Positions 31,856 to 38,668 of a stretch of 38,668 nt of DNA are shown piece after piece; position 1 is the first letter of the stretch; each line of letters opens with the position of its first letter. The position numbers and the translations under genes are program-made. Below the pieces are notes generated by a model. That model ran no database searches. It had not been told where the DNA came from and was given only the letters and a program-made list of their open reading frames with translations. The DNA is from an uncultured Bacteroides sp. (GTDB taxonomy: Bacteria; Bacteroidota; Bacteroidia; Bacteroidales; Bacteroidaceae): assembly GCF_910578895.1 (NCBI RefSeq), contig NZ_CAJTSC010000033.1:1-38668 (forward strand). The letters are read 5' to 3'.

Positions 31856-32592
31856 ACTTCAATCGTTTTTCTGACCCGTCTTGCAGTAGTCACAGGGTGG
31901 CAATACTCTTCTATGTGTACTGTACCACCCATAGATACTGACTCATTGTGGTGCATCATGGCACTGTTTACATTCTCCCTTGCCGAGAAGTGAAATTCCC
32001 GGATGCCTGTTTCGGTGGCAATGCGGGCGATGTTGTTTTCGTTCACTCCGCATCCTGCCAGTAGGGTGATGCGTCCCGCAGCCTGTTGCTGTAACTCTTT
32101 CAGCAGGGTGATGCCTTGCTCTGCCGTGGACTGCTGCCCGGAAGTAAGTATGCGGCTGCATCCCAGTTCTATAATCTGCTCCAATGCTTCCTGCGGGTTG
32201 CGGCATACATCGAAAGCACGGTGAAAGGTGACAGGGATGCCTTGCGAGGCCTCCATGAGTTGCTTCATGAGCGGTATGTCTATATCGCCTTGCGCAGTGA
32301 GACAGCCGAATACCAATCCGTCTGCCCCCAACTGGCGGGCATTGCAGATGTCTTTCAGCATGATACGCCGTTCGACAGGAGAATACAGAAAATCTCCGCC
32401 ACGCGGACGGATGATGACATGCAGCAGTGTATGGTGCAAAACTTCGCGTGCAACGGCAATTTCTCCGTAGGATGGGGTAGTGCCGCCTTCCGGTATGCCT
32501 GCGCATAACTCTACCCGGTCCGCTCCCCCTGCCTGGGCGGCAAGGCAACTCTCTACGGAGTTGGCGCAAACTTCAAATTGATAGGGTCTCAT
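31840..32592 (-). CDS. cutC: CutC family protein
   Basis: 250 residues, TIM-barrel fold. Family blocks: FEVCANSVESCLAAQAGGAD near the N-terminus, RVELCAGIPEGGTTPS, VIIRPRGGDFLYS (about 58-70), VTFHRAFDVCRNP, GCSRILTSGQQSTAEQGI and LLAGCGVNENNI. The family was named for copper homeostasis in E. coli, but its biochemical role is unsettled. The last residues, LEPV and the TAA stop, are read from a family 1 repeat end, so the native C-terminus may have been replaced. It has no adjoining partner gene. Confidence 0.93.
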   Translation of the reverse strand: MRPYQFEVCANSVESCLAAQAGGADRVELCAGIPEGGTTPSYGEIAVAREVLHHTLLHVIIRPRGGDFLYSPVERRIMLKDICNARQLGADGLVFGCLTAQGDIDIPLMKQLMEASQGIPVTFHRAFDVCRNPQEALEQIIELGCSRILTSGQQSTAEQGITLLKELQQQAAGRITLLAGCGVNENNIARIATETGIREFHFSARENVNSAMMHHNESVSMGGTVHIEEYCHPVTTARRVRKTIEVLEPV

Positions 32593-32622
32593 GACTGATA
32601 ATCAGGATTACTTGGTTCGTGT

Positions 32623-32797
32623 CACTGCTTTTTCATTTGCGGGAATTAGAGGAGTTGTCGGGAGCCAGAAGAAGTTATCGTCCTTCGGACTCGGAGTTAT
32701 ATGCCGATAGCTCTGTTGATGTATGGCGATATTATCGGCATATAACTCCCTTTAACTCCCGACAACTCCTCTAACTCCCGTAAATGAAAAAGCAGTG
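32623..32797. repeat. Dispersed repeat family 2, longest copy
   Basis: A 175-bp near-complete palindrome: CACTGCTTTTTCATTT and AAATGAAAAAGCAGTG at the ends (perfect 16 bp), then GGAATTAGAGGAGTTGTCGG against CCGACAACTCCTCTAACTCC. The centre carries CCTTCGGACTCGGAGTTATA, TGCCGATA and TATCGGCA around TGTTGATGTATGGCGAT. With the rny terminator it accounts for the 32593-32907 gap. Confidence 0.85.
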
Positions 32798-32849
32798 GGT
32801 TTGTGGATACAAAAATAAGAAACAGTTTCGTGAATGGCAAAGAAAACAA

Positions 32850-32882
32850 AAAGAGACGGGATTTTTATTATCCCGTCTCTTT
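32850..32882 (-). terminator. rny terminator
   Basis: AAAGAGACGGGAT / ATCCCGTCTCTTT, 7-nt loop, 26 bp after the rny stop; on the minus strand followed by TTTTTGTTTTC. Confidence 0.93.
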
Positions 32883-32907
32883 ATCATTGAGCCTCAATCG
32901 TTGTGGC

Positions 32908-34446
32908 TTATTTTGCATAGCTTACGGCGCGCGTCTCGCGGATTACCGTAATCTTCACCTGTCCCGGATAGGTCATTTCATCCTGTATTTTCTTCGCGAT
33001 TTCACCGGAAAGGTTTTCGGTCTGTTTGTCGTCAATCTTATCGGCACCTACGATTACACGCAACTCGCGACCTGCCTGGATGGCGTATGTTTTCGTTACG
33101 CCCTGATAAGACATTGCCAACTGTTCCAAGTCGTTCAGGCGCTTGATATAGGCTTCTACGATTTCGCGGCGTGCTCCCGGGCGTGCGCCTGAGATAGCGT
33201 CACATACCTGTACGATGGGAGCCAGCAGGCTCGTCATTTCCACTTCGTCGTGGTGGGCGCCGATAGCGTTGCAGATATCCGGTTTTTCCTTGAACTTTTC
33301 GGCAAGCTTCATTCCGTAGAGCGCATGCGGCAATTCCGGTTCTTCATCGGGCACTTTACCGATGTCATGCAGCAGGCCGGCACGTTTTGCCTTCTTGGGG
33401 TTCAGCCCCAGTTCGGATGCCATCACAGCGCAGAGGTTGGCTGTCTCGCGGGCATGCTGCAACAGGTTCTGGCCGTATGAGGAGCGGTATTTCATCTTAC
33501 CGATGATGCGAATCAGTTCGGGATGCAGGCCATGGATGCCGAGGTCGATTGTAGTGCGTTTACCGGTTTCGATAATCTCTTCTTCCACCTGCTTGCGTAC
33601 TTTAGCCACCACTTCCTCGATGCGTGCCGGGTGGATACGTCCGTCTGTTACCAATTGGTGCAGTGCCAGGCGGGCAATCTCGCGGCGAACCGGGTCGAAG
33701 GCTGACAGAACGATGGCTTCCGGCGTGTCGTCCACAACGATTTCCACACCCGTAGCCGCTTCCAGCGCACGGATGTTGCGTCCTTCGCGACCGATGATAC
33801 GTCCTTTGATTTCGTCCGATTCGATGTGGAATACGGTGACGGAGTTTTCGATAGCCGTCTCCGTTGCCACACGCTGAATGGATTGTATGACAATACGCTT
33901 CGCCTCTTTGCTTGCCGTCAGCTTTGCATCGTCCATGATGTCGTTGATGTAGGATTGCGCCTGTGTCTTGGCTTCTTCCTTCAACGACTCTACCATACGC
34001 TCTTTGGCTTCTTCGGCGGAGAGGCCGGAAATGGCTTCCAGTTTTTCGATTTCCTGGCGTTGCAGATGTTCCAGCTCCTCTTTCTTTTTGTCAACGATAA
34101 CCAGTTGGGCTTCCAGGTTCTCTTTCACCGCTTCGGCTTCCGTCTTCTTGCGCTGAATCTCTTCCTGGCGCTGGTTCAGTACCAGTTCGCGTTGTTTCAA
34201 CTTGTTCTCGGCTTGTTGTATCTTTTGGTTACGAAGCGATACTTCCTTCTCCAAATCCGCTTTCTTGTTCAGGAATTTTTCCTTTACTTCCAGCAACTTG
34301 TTCTTTTTAATCACTTCCGCTTCGGTCTCGGCTTCCTTGAGGATGCTGTCGTATTTGGACTTCAATCCATGCTTGAAGAACATGTACGAAGCAAACCCGC
34401 CGACGATGAAACAGGCAATGGATGCTACTATTGTAACTACTGTCAT
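32908..34446 (-). CDS. rny: Ribonuclease Y
   Basis: 512 residues. A membrane-anchored endoribonuclease that starts decay of many mRNAs. One N-terminal transmembrane helix (about 3-24), a long coiled coil (about 35-190, rich in Glu/Lys/Gln), a KH RNA-binding domain (around 205-275, IKGRIIGREGRNIRALEAAT), and an HD phosphohydrolase domain with His360-Asp361 in GLLHDIGKVPDEE and GAHHDEVE further on. Length and domain order are those of the family. It is downstream of zapB-like and zapA on the same strand, with a structured segment of 128 bp in between, and no clear promoter of its own was found. Confidence 0.97.
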   Translation of the reverse strand: MTVVTIVASIACFIVGGFASYMFFKHGLKSKYDSILKEAETEAEVIKKNKLLEVKEKFLNKKADLEKEVSLRNQKIQQAENKLKQRELVLNQRQEEIQRKKTEAEAVKENLEAQLVIVDKKKEELEHLQRQEIEKLEAISGLSAEEAKERMVESLKEEAKTQAQSYINDIMDDAKLTASKEAKRIVIQSIQRVATETAIENSVTVFHIESDEIKGRIIGREGRNIRALEAATGVEIVVDDTPEAIVLSAFDPVRREIARLALHQLVTDGRIHPARIEEVVAKVRKQVEEEIIETGKRTTIDLGIHGLHPELIRIIGKMKYRSSYGQNLLQHARETANLCAVMASELGLNPKKAKRAGLLHDIGKVPDEEPELPHALYGMKLAEKFKEKPDICNAIGAHHDEVEMTSLLAPIVQVCDAISGARPGARREIVEAYIKRLNDLEQLAMSYQGVTKTYAIQAGRELRVIVGADKIDDKQTENLSGEIAKKIQDEMTYPGQVKITVIRETRAVSYAK

Positions 34447-34474
34447 TTTATTAATTTGTTTTTAAGTATATAAA

Positions 34475-34570
34475 TAAAAAACACTGTATAAAAACCGGTC
34501 TGTTGGGGACAGGATTTTCGTACAGTGCGCGATATTATCTCTCTCGTAAAACGGGGGACAGAAAAGTTGT
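34475..34570 (-). ncRNA. Structured segment between zapA and rny (candidate small RNA or attenuator)
   Basis: On the minus strand CACTGTA (34527-34521) pairs with TACAGTG (34488-34482). Inside, AAAATCC pairs loosely with GGTTTTT, and CTGTCCCCAACAG caps the hairpin; TTTTTTATTT follows. This is a complete terminator-type hairpin. The 5' half repeats CTGTCCCC and contains a run of GAGAGAGATAATATCGCG. It could be the 3' end of a processed small RNA, a zapA terminator or an attenuator before rny. zapA neighbours 6S RNA in Proteobacteria, but 6S identity could not be shown here. Confidence 0.5.
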
Positions 34571-34574
34571 CTCC

Positions 34575-34865
34575 TTATTCTTCCTTGAAATAAGCTTCCA
34601 ACACCTCTGTCAGTTCCTCGATCTTGGCTGTGTAGGGTTCGGTGTCATTACGGTCTTTCAACTGAAGTGTCTCCAAAGCAAATTGATAGGCCACCATGGC
34701 TATGATTCTCTCTGAAGAGACGTTCTGAAAACGTTCCCGATACGCATTGATCCGGATATTTACCTGTTTGGCGGCTTCTCTTACCTTTTCCTCATCCTCA
34801 CGGTTGATGGTGAGGGGATAGGTGGCTCCGGCCATTTGCAGGTTTATCTTTATCTTATCGTTCAT
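34575..34865 (-). CDS. zapA: Cell division protein ZapA
   Basis: 96 residues. It binds FtsZ and promotes Z-ring bundling. The N-terminal part is a beta-rich head (KIKINLQMAGATYPLTI), then REDEEKVREAAKQVNIRINA, and the second half is a coiled-coil helix with ERIIAMVAYQFALETLQLKD, as in the family. It starts 14 bp after the zapB-like gene, on the same strand, and is probably translated from the same mRNA. Confidence 0.93.
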   Translation of the reverse strand: MNDKIKINLQMAGATYPLTINREDEEKVREAAKQVNIRINAYRERFQNVSSERIIAMVAYQFALETLQLKDRNDTEPYTAKIEELTEVLEAYFKEE

Positions 34866-34879
34866 ACATCCTCTTTCTT

Positions 34880-35173
34880 TTATTCATTCAACAAAGCGAT
34901 GCACTTATCGACTTCACGCACTAATTTGGACAATCGCAGCTTCGTCTCTTTTACGTCGCTGCCGTTAAGGCTGATTGTCGTAGCTGTTTTTAGGTTTGTA
35001 TAGTTGGTTTCCAGCTCATTGTAATCGGCTTGTACTTTATTGCACTCTTCTTCCTTTGCTTCGAGAAGTCGCTTAAGTTCAGCATTTTCGCGTTTTAATT
35101 CATCGTGCAGATAGATTAAATGCCGCAGCCTGGCTTCGAAAGTACTTAATAGCTTCTTTTCTTTGTCTGTCAT
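34880..35173 (-). CDS. Small coiled-coil protein, ZapB-like by position
   Basis: 97 residues from ATG 35171-35173 (MTDKEKKLLSTFEARLRH); the open frame goes further upstream over the promoter and is rejected. It is almost entirely a coiled coil (about 5-75: LIYLHDELKRENAELKRLLE and following), with a short C-terminal helix. First gene of the zapA-rny group, with its own promoter. The arrangement of a coiled-coil gene before zapA suggests a divisome partner of ZapA. This role is inferred from position and shape, not from a recognised family signature. Confidence 0.75.
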   Translation of the reverse strand: MTDKEKKLLSTFEARLRHLIYLHDELKRENAELKRLLEAKEEECNKVQADYNELETNYTNLKTATTISLNGSDVKETKLRLSKLVREVDKCIALLNE

Positions 35174-35193
35174 TACTACACCAAAAATGTACA

Positions 35194-35223
35194 CAAAAAT
35201 ACAATTAATTTGGATATTACAAA
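35194..35223 (-). promoter_or_regulatory. Promoter of the zapB-like/zapA/rny group
   Basis: On the minus strand TTTG (35220-35223), 18 bp, then TATTTTTG (35194-35201), about 20 bp before the start codon. Confidence 0.75.
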
Positions 35224-35253
35224 AGTTTTTCAAAGAAAATGTTTTATATCTGT

Positions 35254-35437
35254 CACGGCTCTTTCATTTGGGAAAGTTGGGGGAGTTAGGGGAAGAAGGA
35301 GTTGAAGGTGGTTGGAAGGAGTTATCGCCCTTCGGGTTCGGAGTCAAGTGCCGATAGCTCTGTTGATGGATGGCGATACTGTCGGCATCCGGTTTCCTTT
35401 AACTCCCGGTACCTTCTGTAGCTCCCTTAAATAAAAG
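35254..35437. repeat. Dispersed repeat family 2, degenerate copy
   Basis: CACGGCTCTTTCATTTGGG at the left and AAATAAAAG at the right are weak arms. The core (CCCTTCGGGTTCGGAGTCAA, TGCCGATA, TGTTGATGGATGGCGATACT, TCGGCAT) is well kept and has the same orientation as at 21164-21292. Confidence 0.75.
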
Positions 35438-35523
35438 TTTCGTCTACAGTAAGTGAACCCCGCACATCACAATGGTGTGCACCTGTAATTCCCTTCAATG
35501 AAAACACCGTCTGCAGCTTGTCT

Positions 35524-35983
35524 TTCTGACAATCTGTATTTCCCGACGCCGCAGAATCGCCTGTTTCCGTCCCGATGTGCTGCCGGTCGGAAAAAACGAA
35601 ACGGGAAACGCCCATCTTGCGCATTCTCAACGCGATAGCGAAATCCTTACAAACCAACCAGTGCGGAAAAGCATCGGAAATGCCTTGTGCGGGCATCCCG
35701 TTTGCCGGATATTGGTGTTTGCGGCGAGGGGCATTAATGTCGCTCGTGATGGACATTGGTGTCTATCGCGACAGACATTAATGTCCCTCACTTCAGACGT
35801 TAACATCCATCGGTTGAAACGCTTGCATCCAACGGGAGAAAATTCTGTTTTCTGCATAAACGGTGCATTTTTACAACAAAAAGAAGCATATCCATCCGCG
35901 TTTTATGCAAGCTGTTTCTGTTTTGGAAGAAAGATGTAGGGGCGGAAGTAAGTGAAAGGAAGGTTTTTCTGTCTTTTTGCCAT
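35524..35983 (-). repeat. Dispersed repeat family 3, copy B
   Basis: Reverse-complement counterpart of 20699-21156, similar over about 460 bp. It contains the 22-bp modules at about 35727-35808 (GGCATTAATGTC, GACATTGGTGTC, GACATTAATGTC, GACGTTAACATC), more diverged than in copy A. The 35174-36119 gap holds the promoter above, the family 2 copy, this element and the promoter of the nucleosidase. Confidence 0.85.
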
Positions 35984-36037
35984 GAAGCGGAGTCGTTCGG
36001 TTCTTTTTGAGAATGTTCTTCTTTCTGTTTGAATTCC

Positions 36038-36045
36038 TAAATTTG
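36038..36045 (+). promoter_or_regulatory. -7 box of the nucleosidase gene
   Basis: TAAATTTG, 74 bp before the chosen start; GTTC lies 19 bp upstream at the -33 position. Confidence 0.5.
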
Positions 36046-36119
36046 CAATCGTGAAAGGGCTTTTTATGCCATTCCGATACAGTATTAAAATAAAACAGAG
36101 ATTGAAAAACAGGAAAAAG

Positions 36120-36701
36120 ATGAGGGTTTTGGTTACTTACGCCGTCCAAGGCGAATTTACGGAATTGAATATCCCCGGTTTGATAGGGGAGGAAGAAGTG
36201 CAGGTAGGCTATCTGCGTACCGGCATAGGAAAGGTGAAATCGGCTTTCTATCTGACGGAAGCGATTAATCGCTCGCAACCTGATTTGGTTATCAATGTGG
36301 GCACGGCAGGCACCGTCCGTCATCAGGTAGGCGATGTTTTCGTGTGCCGTCATTTCGTAGACCGCGATATGCAGAAGCTGGCGGCATTTGACATGGAGTG
36401 TGAGATAGATTCGTCGGAACTGTTGGCGCAAAAAGGATATTGCCTGCATTGGCAGGGGGAGGGTATCTGCAATACGGGCGATACTTTCTTGACGGAGTTG
36501 TCGGATGTAAAAGGGGATGTGGTGGATATGGAAGCCTATGCGCAGGCATTGGTGTGCCGTGCCAAGAACACGCCGTTCATTGCCGTGAAGTATGTGACGG
36601 ATATTATCGGGCAGAACTCGGTGAAACATTGGGAAGATAAACTTGCAGATGCCCGCAAGGGTTTGGGAGAGTTCCTTGGGGCATTGGGTGGGGTGATTTA
36701 G
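36120..36701 (+). CDS. Nucleosidase of the PNP/UDP phosphorylase superfamily (MTA/SAH nucleosidase-like)
   Basis: 193 residues from ATG 36120 (MRVLVTYAVQGEF). An in-frame GTG at 36051 would add 23 basic residues not seen in the family. Motifs: VGYLRTGIGKVKSAFYL (about 29-45), the phosphorylase-I Gly-rich block LVINVGTAGTVRHQVGDVF (about 56-74), and the nucleoside-binding DMEAYAQALVCR (about 136-147). It probably cleaves the N-glycosidic bond of a purine nucleoside such as methylthioadenosine or S-adenosylhomocysteine; futalosine is another possible substrate. Shorter than classic MtnN (about 230). Confidence 0.8.
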   Translation: MRVLVTYAVQGEFTELNIPGLIGEEEVQVGYLRTGIGKVKSAFYLTEAINRSQPDLVINVGTAGTVRHQVGDVFVCRHFVDRDMQKLAAFDMECEIDSSELLAQKGYCLHWQGEGICNTGDTFLTELSDVKGDVVDMEAYAQALVCRAKNTPFIAVKYVTDIIGQNSVKHWEDKLADARKGLGEFLGALGGVI

Positions 36702-36730
36702 TACATGATTGGCAATGGCGGAACTCCGTC

Positions 36731-37090
36731 TCATTTCAGTGTTTTGAAAGAGAGGATGTGACGGCTTGTTCCTGCCGCAATCAGTAACAACACTATTTTT
36801 AGCCACCAATAGGGGACGATGAAAAAGACGCAGTGGAGAATTGTTATCCATATCAGTGATACGGAAACGATTTTGGCTCTCAACGGAATGGCTTTGTTCT
36901 CGCGGAAGTTACGGATATAGTTTCCCAGGTATTTCTGGCGTAACAGCCAGTCGTATAGGTGGGGAGAACTGCGCATGTAAAGGGCGGCTGTGAGCAGCAG
37001 GAATGGGGTTGTGGGCAGCAATGGAAGGAAGATTCCGATGATGCCGAGTATTAAAGAAACCGTGCCGAGTAGAATATAAAGGGCTTTCAT
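36731..37090 (-). CDS. DUF454 (YbaN-type) inner-membrane protein
   Basis: 119 residues from ATG 37088-37090; the upstream part of the open frame covers its promoter. It shows the family block LGIIGIFLPLLPTTPFLLL (about 14-32), a polar loop with YLGNYIRNFRENKAIPLRAK (about 55-74), and two further membrane segments (about 75-110). Function unknown. It is convergent with the nucleosidase gene (29 bp apart) and divergent from queD. The -7 box ends four bases before the ATG, so the mRNA may have little or no leader. Confidence 0.88.
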   Translation of the reverse strand: MKALYILLGTVSLILGIIGIFLPLLPTTPFLLLTAALYMRSSPHLYDWLLRQKYLGNYIRNFRENKAIPLRAKIVSVSLIWITILHCVFFIVPYWWLKIVLLLIAAGTSRHILSFKTLK

Positions 37091-37094
37091 GTTG

Positions 37095-37102
37095 CAAAAA
37101 TA
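37095..37102 (-). promoter_or_regulatory. -7 box of the DUF454 gene
   Basis: TATTTTTG on the minus strand, with only four bases between its last G and the ATG; the -33 position reads CTGG at 19 bp. Confidence 0.5.
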
Positions 37103-37134
37103 GAATAAATAACTGTCAATTCCAGTGTTTTTTG

Positions 37135-37142
37135 TACTTTTG
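37135..37142 (+). promoter_or_regulatory. -7 box of queD-queE
   Basis: TACTTTTG, with ACTG 19 bp upstream. The leader (about 60 nt) would begin with a small hairpin, GCATC / GATGC (37148-37169). It does not fit the preQ1 aptamer consensus. Confidence 0.55.
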
Positions 37143-37206
37143 CAGTTGCATCGAGGTGACATTAGATGCGTATTTTTATAAATGTTTTAATTAGCGTATT
37201 AACCGT

Positions 37207-37539
37207 ATGTATACAGTCATTAAACGAATGGAGGTTTCGGCGGCCCATAGCTTGAAGCTTTCTTATCAGAGTAAATGTGAAAATCTGCATGGTCACAACT
37301 GGATAATCACAGTTTATTGCCGTTCCAAAGAGTTGAATGCCGATGGAATGGTGGTCGATTTCAGCCATATCAAACAAATGGTAAAAGAAAAACTGGACCA
37401 CCGGAATATTAACGAAGTACTTGCCTTTAATCCTACGGCCGAAAACATTGCGCGTTGGATATGCGACCAAATACCGGTTTGTTTTAAAGTAGAGGTGCAG
37501 GAATCCGAGTCGAATATAGCCGTTTATGAGAAGGATTGA
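37207..37539 (+). CDS. queD: 6-carboxytetrahydropterin synthase QueD
   Basis: 110 residues. Second step of the queuosine/7-deazaguanine pathway: turns 7,8-dihydroneopterin triphosphate into 6-carboxy-tetrahydropterin. Zinc ligands His14, His28 and His30 (AAHSL; CENLHGHNW), catalytic Cys24 and the Asp64-His65 pair (LDHRNINE) are visible, with PTAEN at 76-80. Length is normal. It overlaps queE by one base (TGATG at 37537-37541), so the two are translationally coupled. Confidence 0.95.
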   Translation: MYTVIKRMEVSAAHSLKLSYQSKCENLHGHNWIITVYCRSKELNADGMVVDFSHIKQMVKEKLDHRNINEVLAFNPTAENIARWICDQIPVCFKVEVQESESNIAVYEKD

Positions 37540-38096
37540 TGAGGCTGCTTATGAGAAAGATTAACGAAATATTTTATAGTTTGCAGGGAGAAGGATTCCA
37601 TACGGGTACTCCGGCTGTCTTCATCCGTTTTTCCGGTTGCAACCTGAAATGCTCCTTTTGTGATACGTTGCATGAAGAGGGTGTTCTGATGTCCGATGAG
37701 GAGATTTTGGCGGAGGTGGGGAAATATCCCGCGACGATGGTGATACTGACCGGCGGAGAACCTTCGCTTTGGATTGACCGGGAGTTTGTAGACCGTCTGC
37801 ATCGGATGGGGAAGTATGTTTGTGTCGAAACGAACGGCACCCGTCAGTTGCCGGATAATGTGGACTGGGTGACTTGTTCTCCCAAGCAGGGGGCGAAGTT
37901 GGGCATTTCCCGTATGGATGAGGTGAAGGTGGTGTATGAAGGGCAGGATATTGCCGTATACGAGCCGCTTCCCGCCAAGCATTTTTTTCTGCAACCTTGT
38001 TCGTGTGGCAATACCGCGGAGACTGTGGCTTGCGTGATGCGGCATCCGGGGTGGCGGTTGAGTTTGCAGACGCATAAACTGATAGAAATAAAATAA
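37539..38096 (+). CDS. queE: 7-carboxy-7-deazaguanine synthase QueE (radical SAM)
   Basis: 185 residues from ATG 37539, which overlaps the queD stop; an in-frame ATG at 37551 (MRKINEIFYSLQGEG) is an alternative. It converts the QueD product to 7-carboxy-7-deazaguanine. The radical SAM iron-sulfur ligands are Cys34, Cys38 and Cys41 (CNLKCSFC, the CX3CX2C form), with ILTGGEPSLW (about 70-79) for SAM binding and YSLQGEGFHTGTP (13-25) for the substrate. VETNGT follows at about 97-102. No queC or queF is seen nearby. Confidence 0.95.
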   Translation: MRLLMRKINEIFYSLQGEGFHTGTPAVFIRFSGCNLKCSFCDTLHEEGVLMSDEEILAEVGKYPATMVILTGGEPSLWIDREFVDRLHRMGKYVCVETNGTRQLPDNVDWVTCSPKQGAKLGISRMDEVKVVYEGQDIAVYEPLPAKHFFLQPCSCGNTAETVACVMRHPGWRLSLQTHKLIEIK

Positions 38097-38122
38097 GAGG
38101 GTGTCAAAACCCTCCTGTTAAC

Positions 38123-38164
38123 CAAATGTCCCCTGTCTCAGATAGCTGCGACAGGGGACATTTG
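38123..38164. terminator. Terminator between queE and tRNA-Trp
   Basis: A perfect 15-bp stem, CAAATGTCCCCTGTC / GACAGGGGACATTTG, with a 12-nt loop, 26 bp after queE and 36 bp after the end of the convergent tRNA. T runs are weak on both sides. Confidence 0.85.
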
Positions 38165-38200
38165 TATGTTTGATGTGTTTCGATACATCCTCTTGTTCTG

Positions 38201-38273
38201 CACGGGAGGAGAGGCTCGAACTCCCGACACCCGGTTTTGGAGACCGGTGCTCTACCAACTGAGCTACTCCCGT
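38201..38273 (-). tRNA. tRNA-Trp (anticodon CCA)
   Basis: A 73-nt cloverleaf on the minus strand: acceptor ACGGGAG / CTCCCGT with discriminator G, D arm GCTC-AGTTGGTA-GAGC, anticodon stem CCGGT / ACCGG around CTCCAAA, and T arm GGGAG-TTCGAGC-CTCTC. No encoded CCA. Confidence 0.98.
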
Positions 38274-38284
38274 GTTTGCGGTTG

Positions 38285-38315
38285 CAAAGGTAATGGAAAC
38301 TTTCAAATCTGCAAG
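38285..38315 (-). promoter_or_regulatory. tRNA-Trp promoter
   Basis: On the minus strand CTTG (38312-38315), exactly 19 bp, then TACCTTTG (38285-38292), 11 bp before the mature tRNA. Confidence 0.85.
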
Positions 38316-38348
38316 CCCTTTGTTACTTTATTTTGAAGAGAAAATAAC

Positions 38349-38668
38349 TTATAGCATTTGTAGGTCTTGATACATAATGCGATATGCCGCCGCTTTTTTT
38401 TCCAAAGCCAGCGGATAAGCTCTTGATGAAGAGGGCATGCGGTAGAGCCGCATGGGGCGATTTTCGTAAATGAACTCTGTGAAATCTCCCACTTTAGGTT
38501 CTTTCAACGAAAACAGGGCGCAGAGAATATCTGTTGCCTTTTGCCCTGTAGTGACAATTGCTTTGCATAATGGCAATTGTCGCAGCAATGCCGCTACATC
38601 GGTAGGTTGAACCACTTCAAGATATTTGTCCGATGCATTGTCTTGCAGCCTTCTTATGGCGGTGGCGG
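38349..38668 (-). CDS. Uracil-DNA glycosylase family protein (Mug/TDG-like), C-terminal part
   Basis: About 106 residues visible; the frame stays open to the right edge, so the N-terminus is outside the window. A GTG at 38613-38615 is not the likely start because the frame upstream (ATAIRRLQDNASDKYLEV) reads like protein. It contains a beta strand with ALLRQLPLCKAIVTTGQKA, then FIYENRPMRLYRMPSSSRAY, where RMPSSSRAYPL is the family motif near the C-terminus that precedes the final helix. It removes deaminated or mismatched bases from DNA. Which base cannot be judged without the N-terminal active site. Confidence 0.85.
   Translation of the reverse strand, partial: ATAIRRLQDNASDKYLEVVQPTDVAALLRQLPLCKAIVTTGQKATDILCALFSLKEPKVGDFTEFIYENRPMRLYRMPSSSRAYPLALEKKAAAYRIMYQDLQML

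Noticed and set aside
34475..34570. 6S RNA
   Set aside because: Next to zapA as in Proteobacteria, but the segment is short and no large central bubble could be drawn; Bacteroidales 6S, as I recall, lies near rplT. Kept only as a structured RNA.
36051..36119. Longer N-terminus of the nucleosidase from GTG 36051
   Set aside because: The extra 23 residues are Lys/Arg-rich and the family begins at MRVLVTYA; the GTG lies only about six bases after the -7 box.
37143..37206. preQ1 riboswitch before queD
   Set aside because: A short GCATC/GATGC hairpin is present, but the conserved loop and tail of preQ1-I are absent.

Overview
The window is from a gut-type Bacteroides chromosome. This rests on many promoter-like elements of the Bacteroidota type (a TTG-like -33 box, about 19 bp, then TAnnTTTG), on etfB/etfA/acyl-CoA dehydrogenase, CutC, RNase Y, YccF and a GH9-deacetylase fusion of Bacteroides style, on a tmRNA tag ending in ALAA, and on RNA genes lacking an encoded CCA. 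Species is not resolved. There is no prophage or insertion sequence; the accessory content is a CRISPR-Cas locus and several families of short dispersed non-coding repeats.

Positions 1-7000 hold a type II-C CRISPR-Cas system. The end of a 47/30 CRISPR array (1-235) is read rightwards and faces a leftward operon cas9 - [broken Bro-N gene] - cas1 - cas2. The tracrRNA is divergent from cas9 at about 6913-6996. Each 47-bp repeat contains a complete Bacteroides promoter with the same geometry as the tracrRNA, etfB and tRNA-Trp promoters in this window, so each spacer probably has its own promoter.

Positions 7000-11500 hold a glutamine synthetase family gene, groES-groEL and a small winged-helix gene. 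Positions 11500-15400 hold a secreted GH9 glucanase fused to a divergent NodB-like domain, and a CbpA-type DnaJ co-chaperone. Positions 15600-20550 are a leftward operon etfB-etfA-(secreted MORN-like protein)-acyl-CoA dehydrogenase with a strong promoter. Positions 20590-21300 are a patch of dispersed repeats. Then follow a C1B cysteine peptidase divergent from a patatin-like phospholipase, tmRNA, DNA polymerase IV, a secreted heparinase II/III-like protein, YccF, an unlisted 46-residue ORF, a large lipoprotein with an active and a degenerate transglutaminase-like module, CutC (whose last codons come from a dispersed repeat), the zapB-like/zapA/rny cluster with a structured RNA before rny, another repeat patch, a nucleosidase, a DUF454 membrane protein, queD-queE, tRNA-Trp and a truncated DNA glycosylase gene.

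The most interesting observations are the promoter-bearing CRISPR repeats and their orphan terminal transcript, the decayed Bro-N gene inside the cas operon, and a roughly 460-bp non-coding repeat with 22-bp palindromic modules present twice in inverted orientation.
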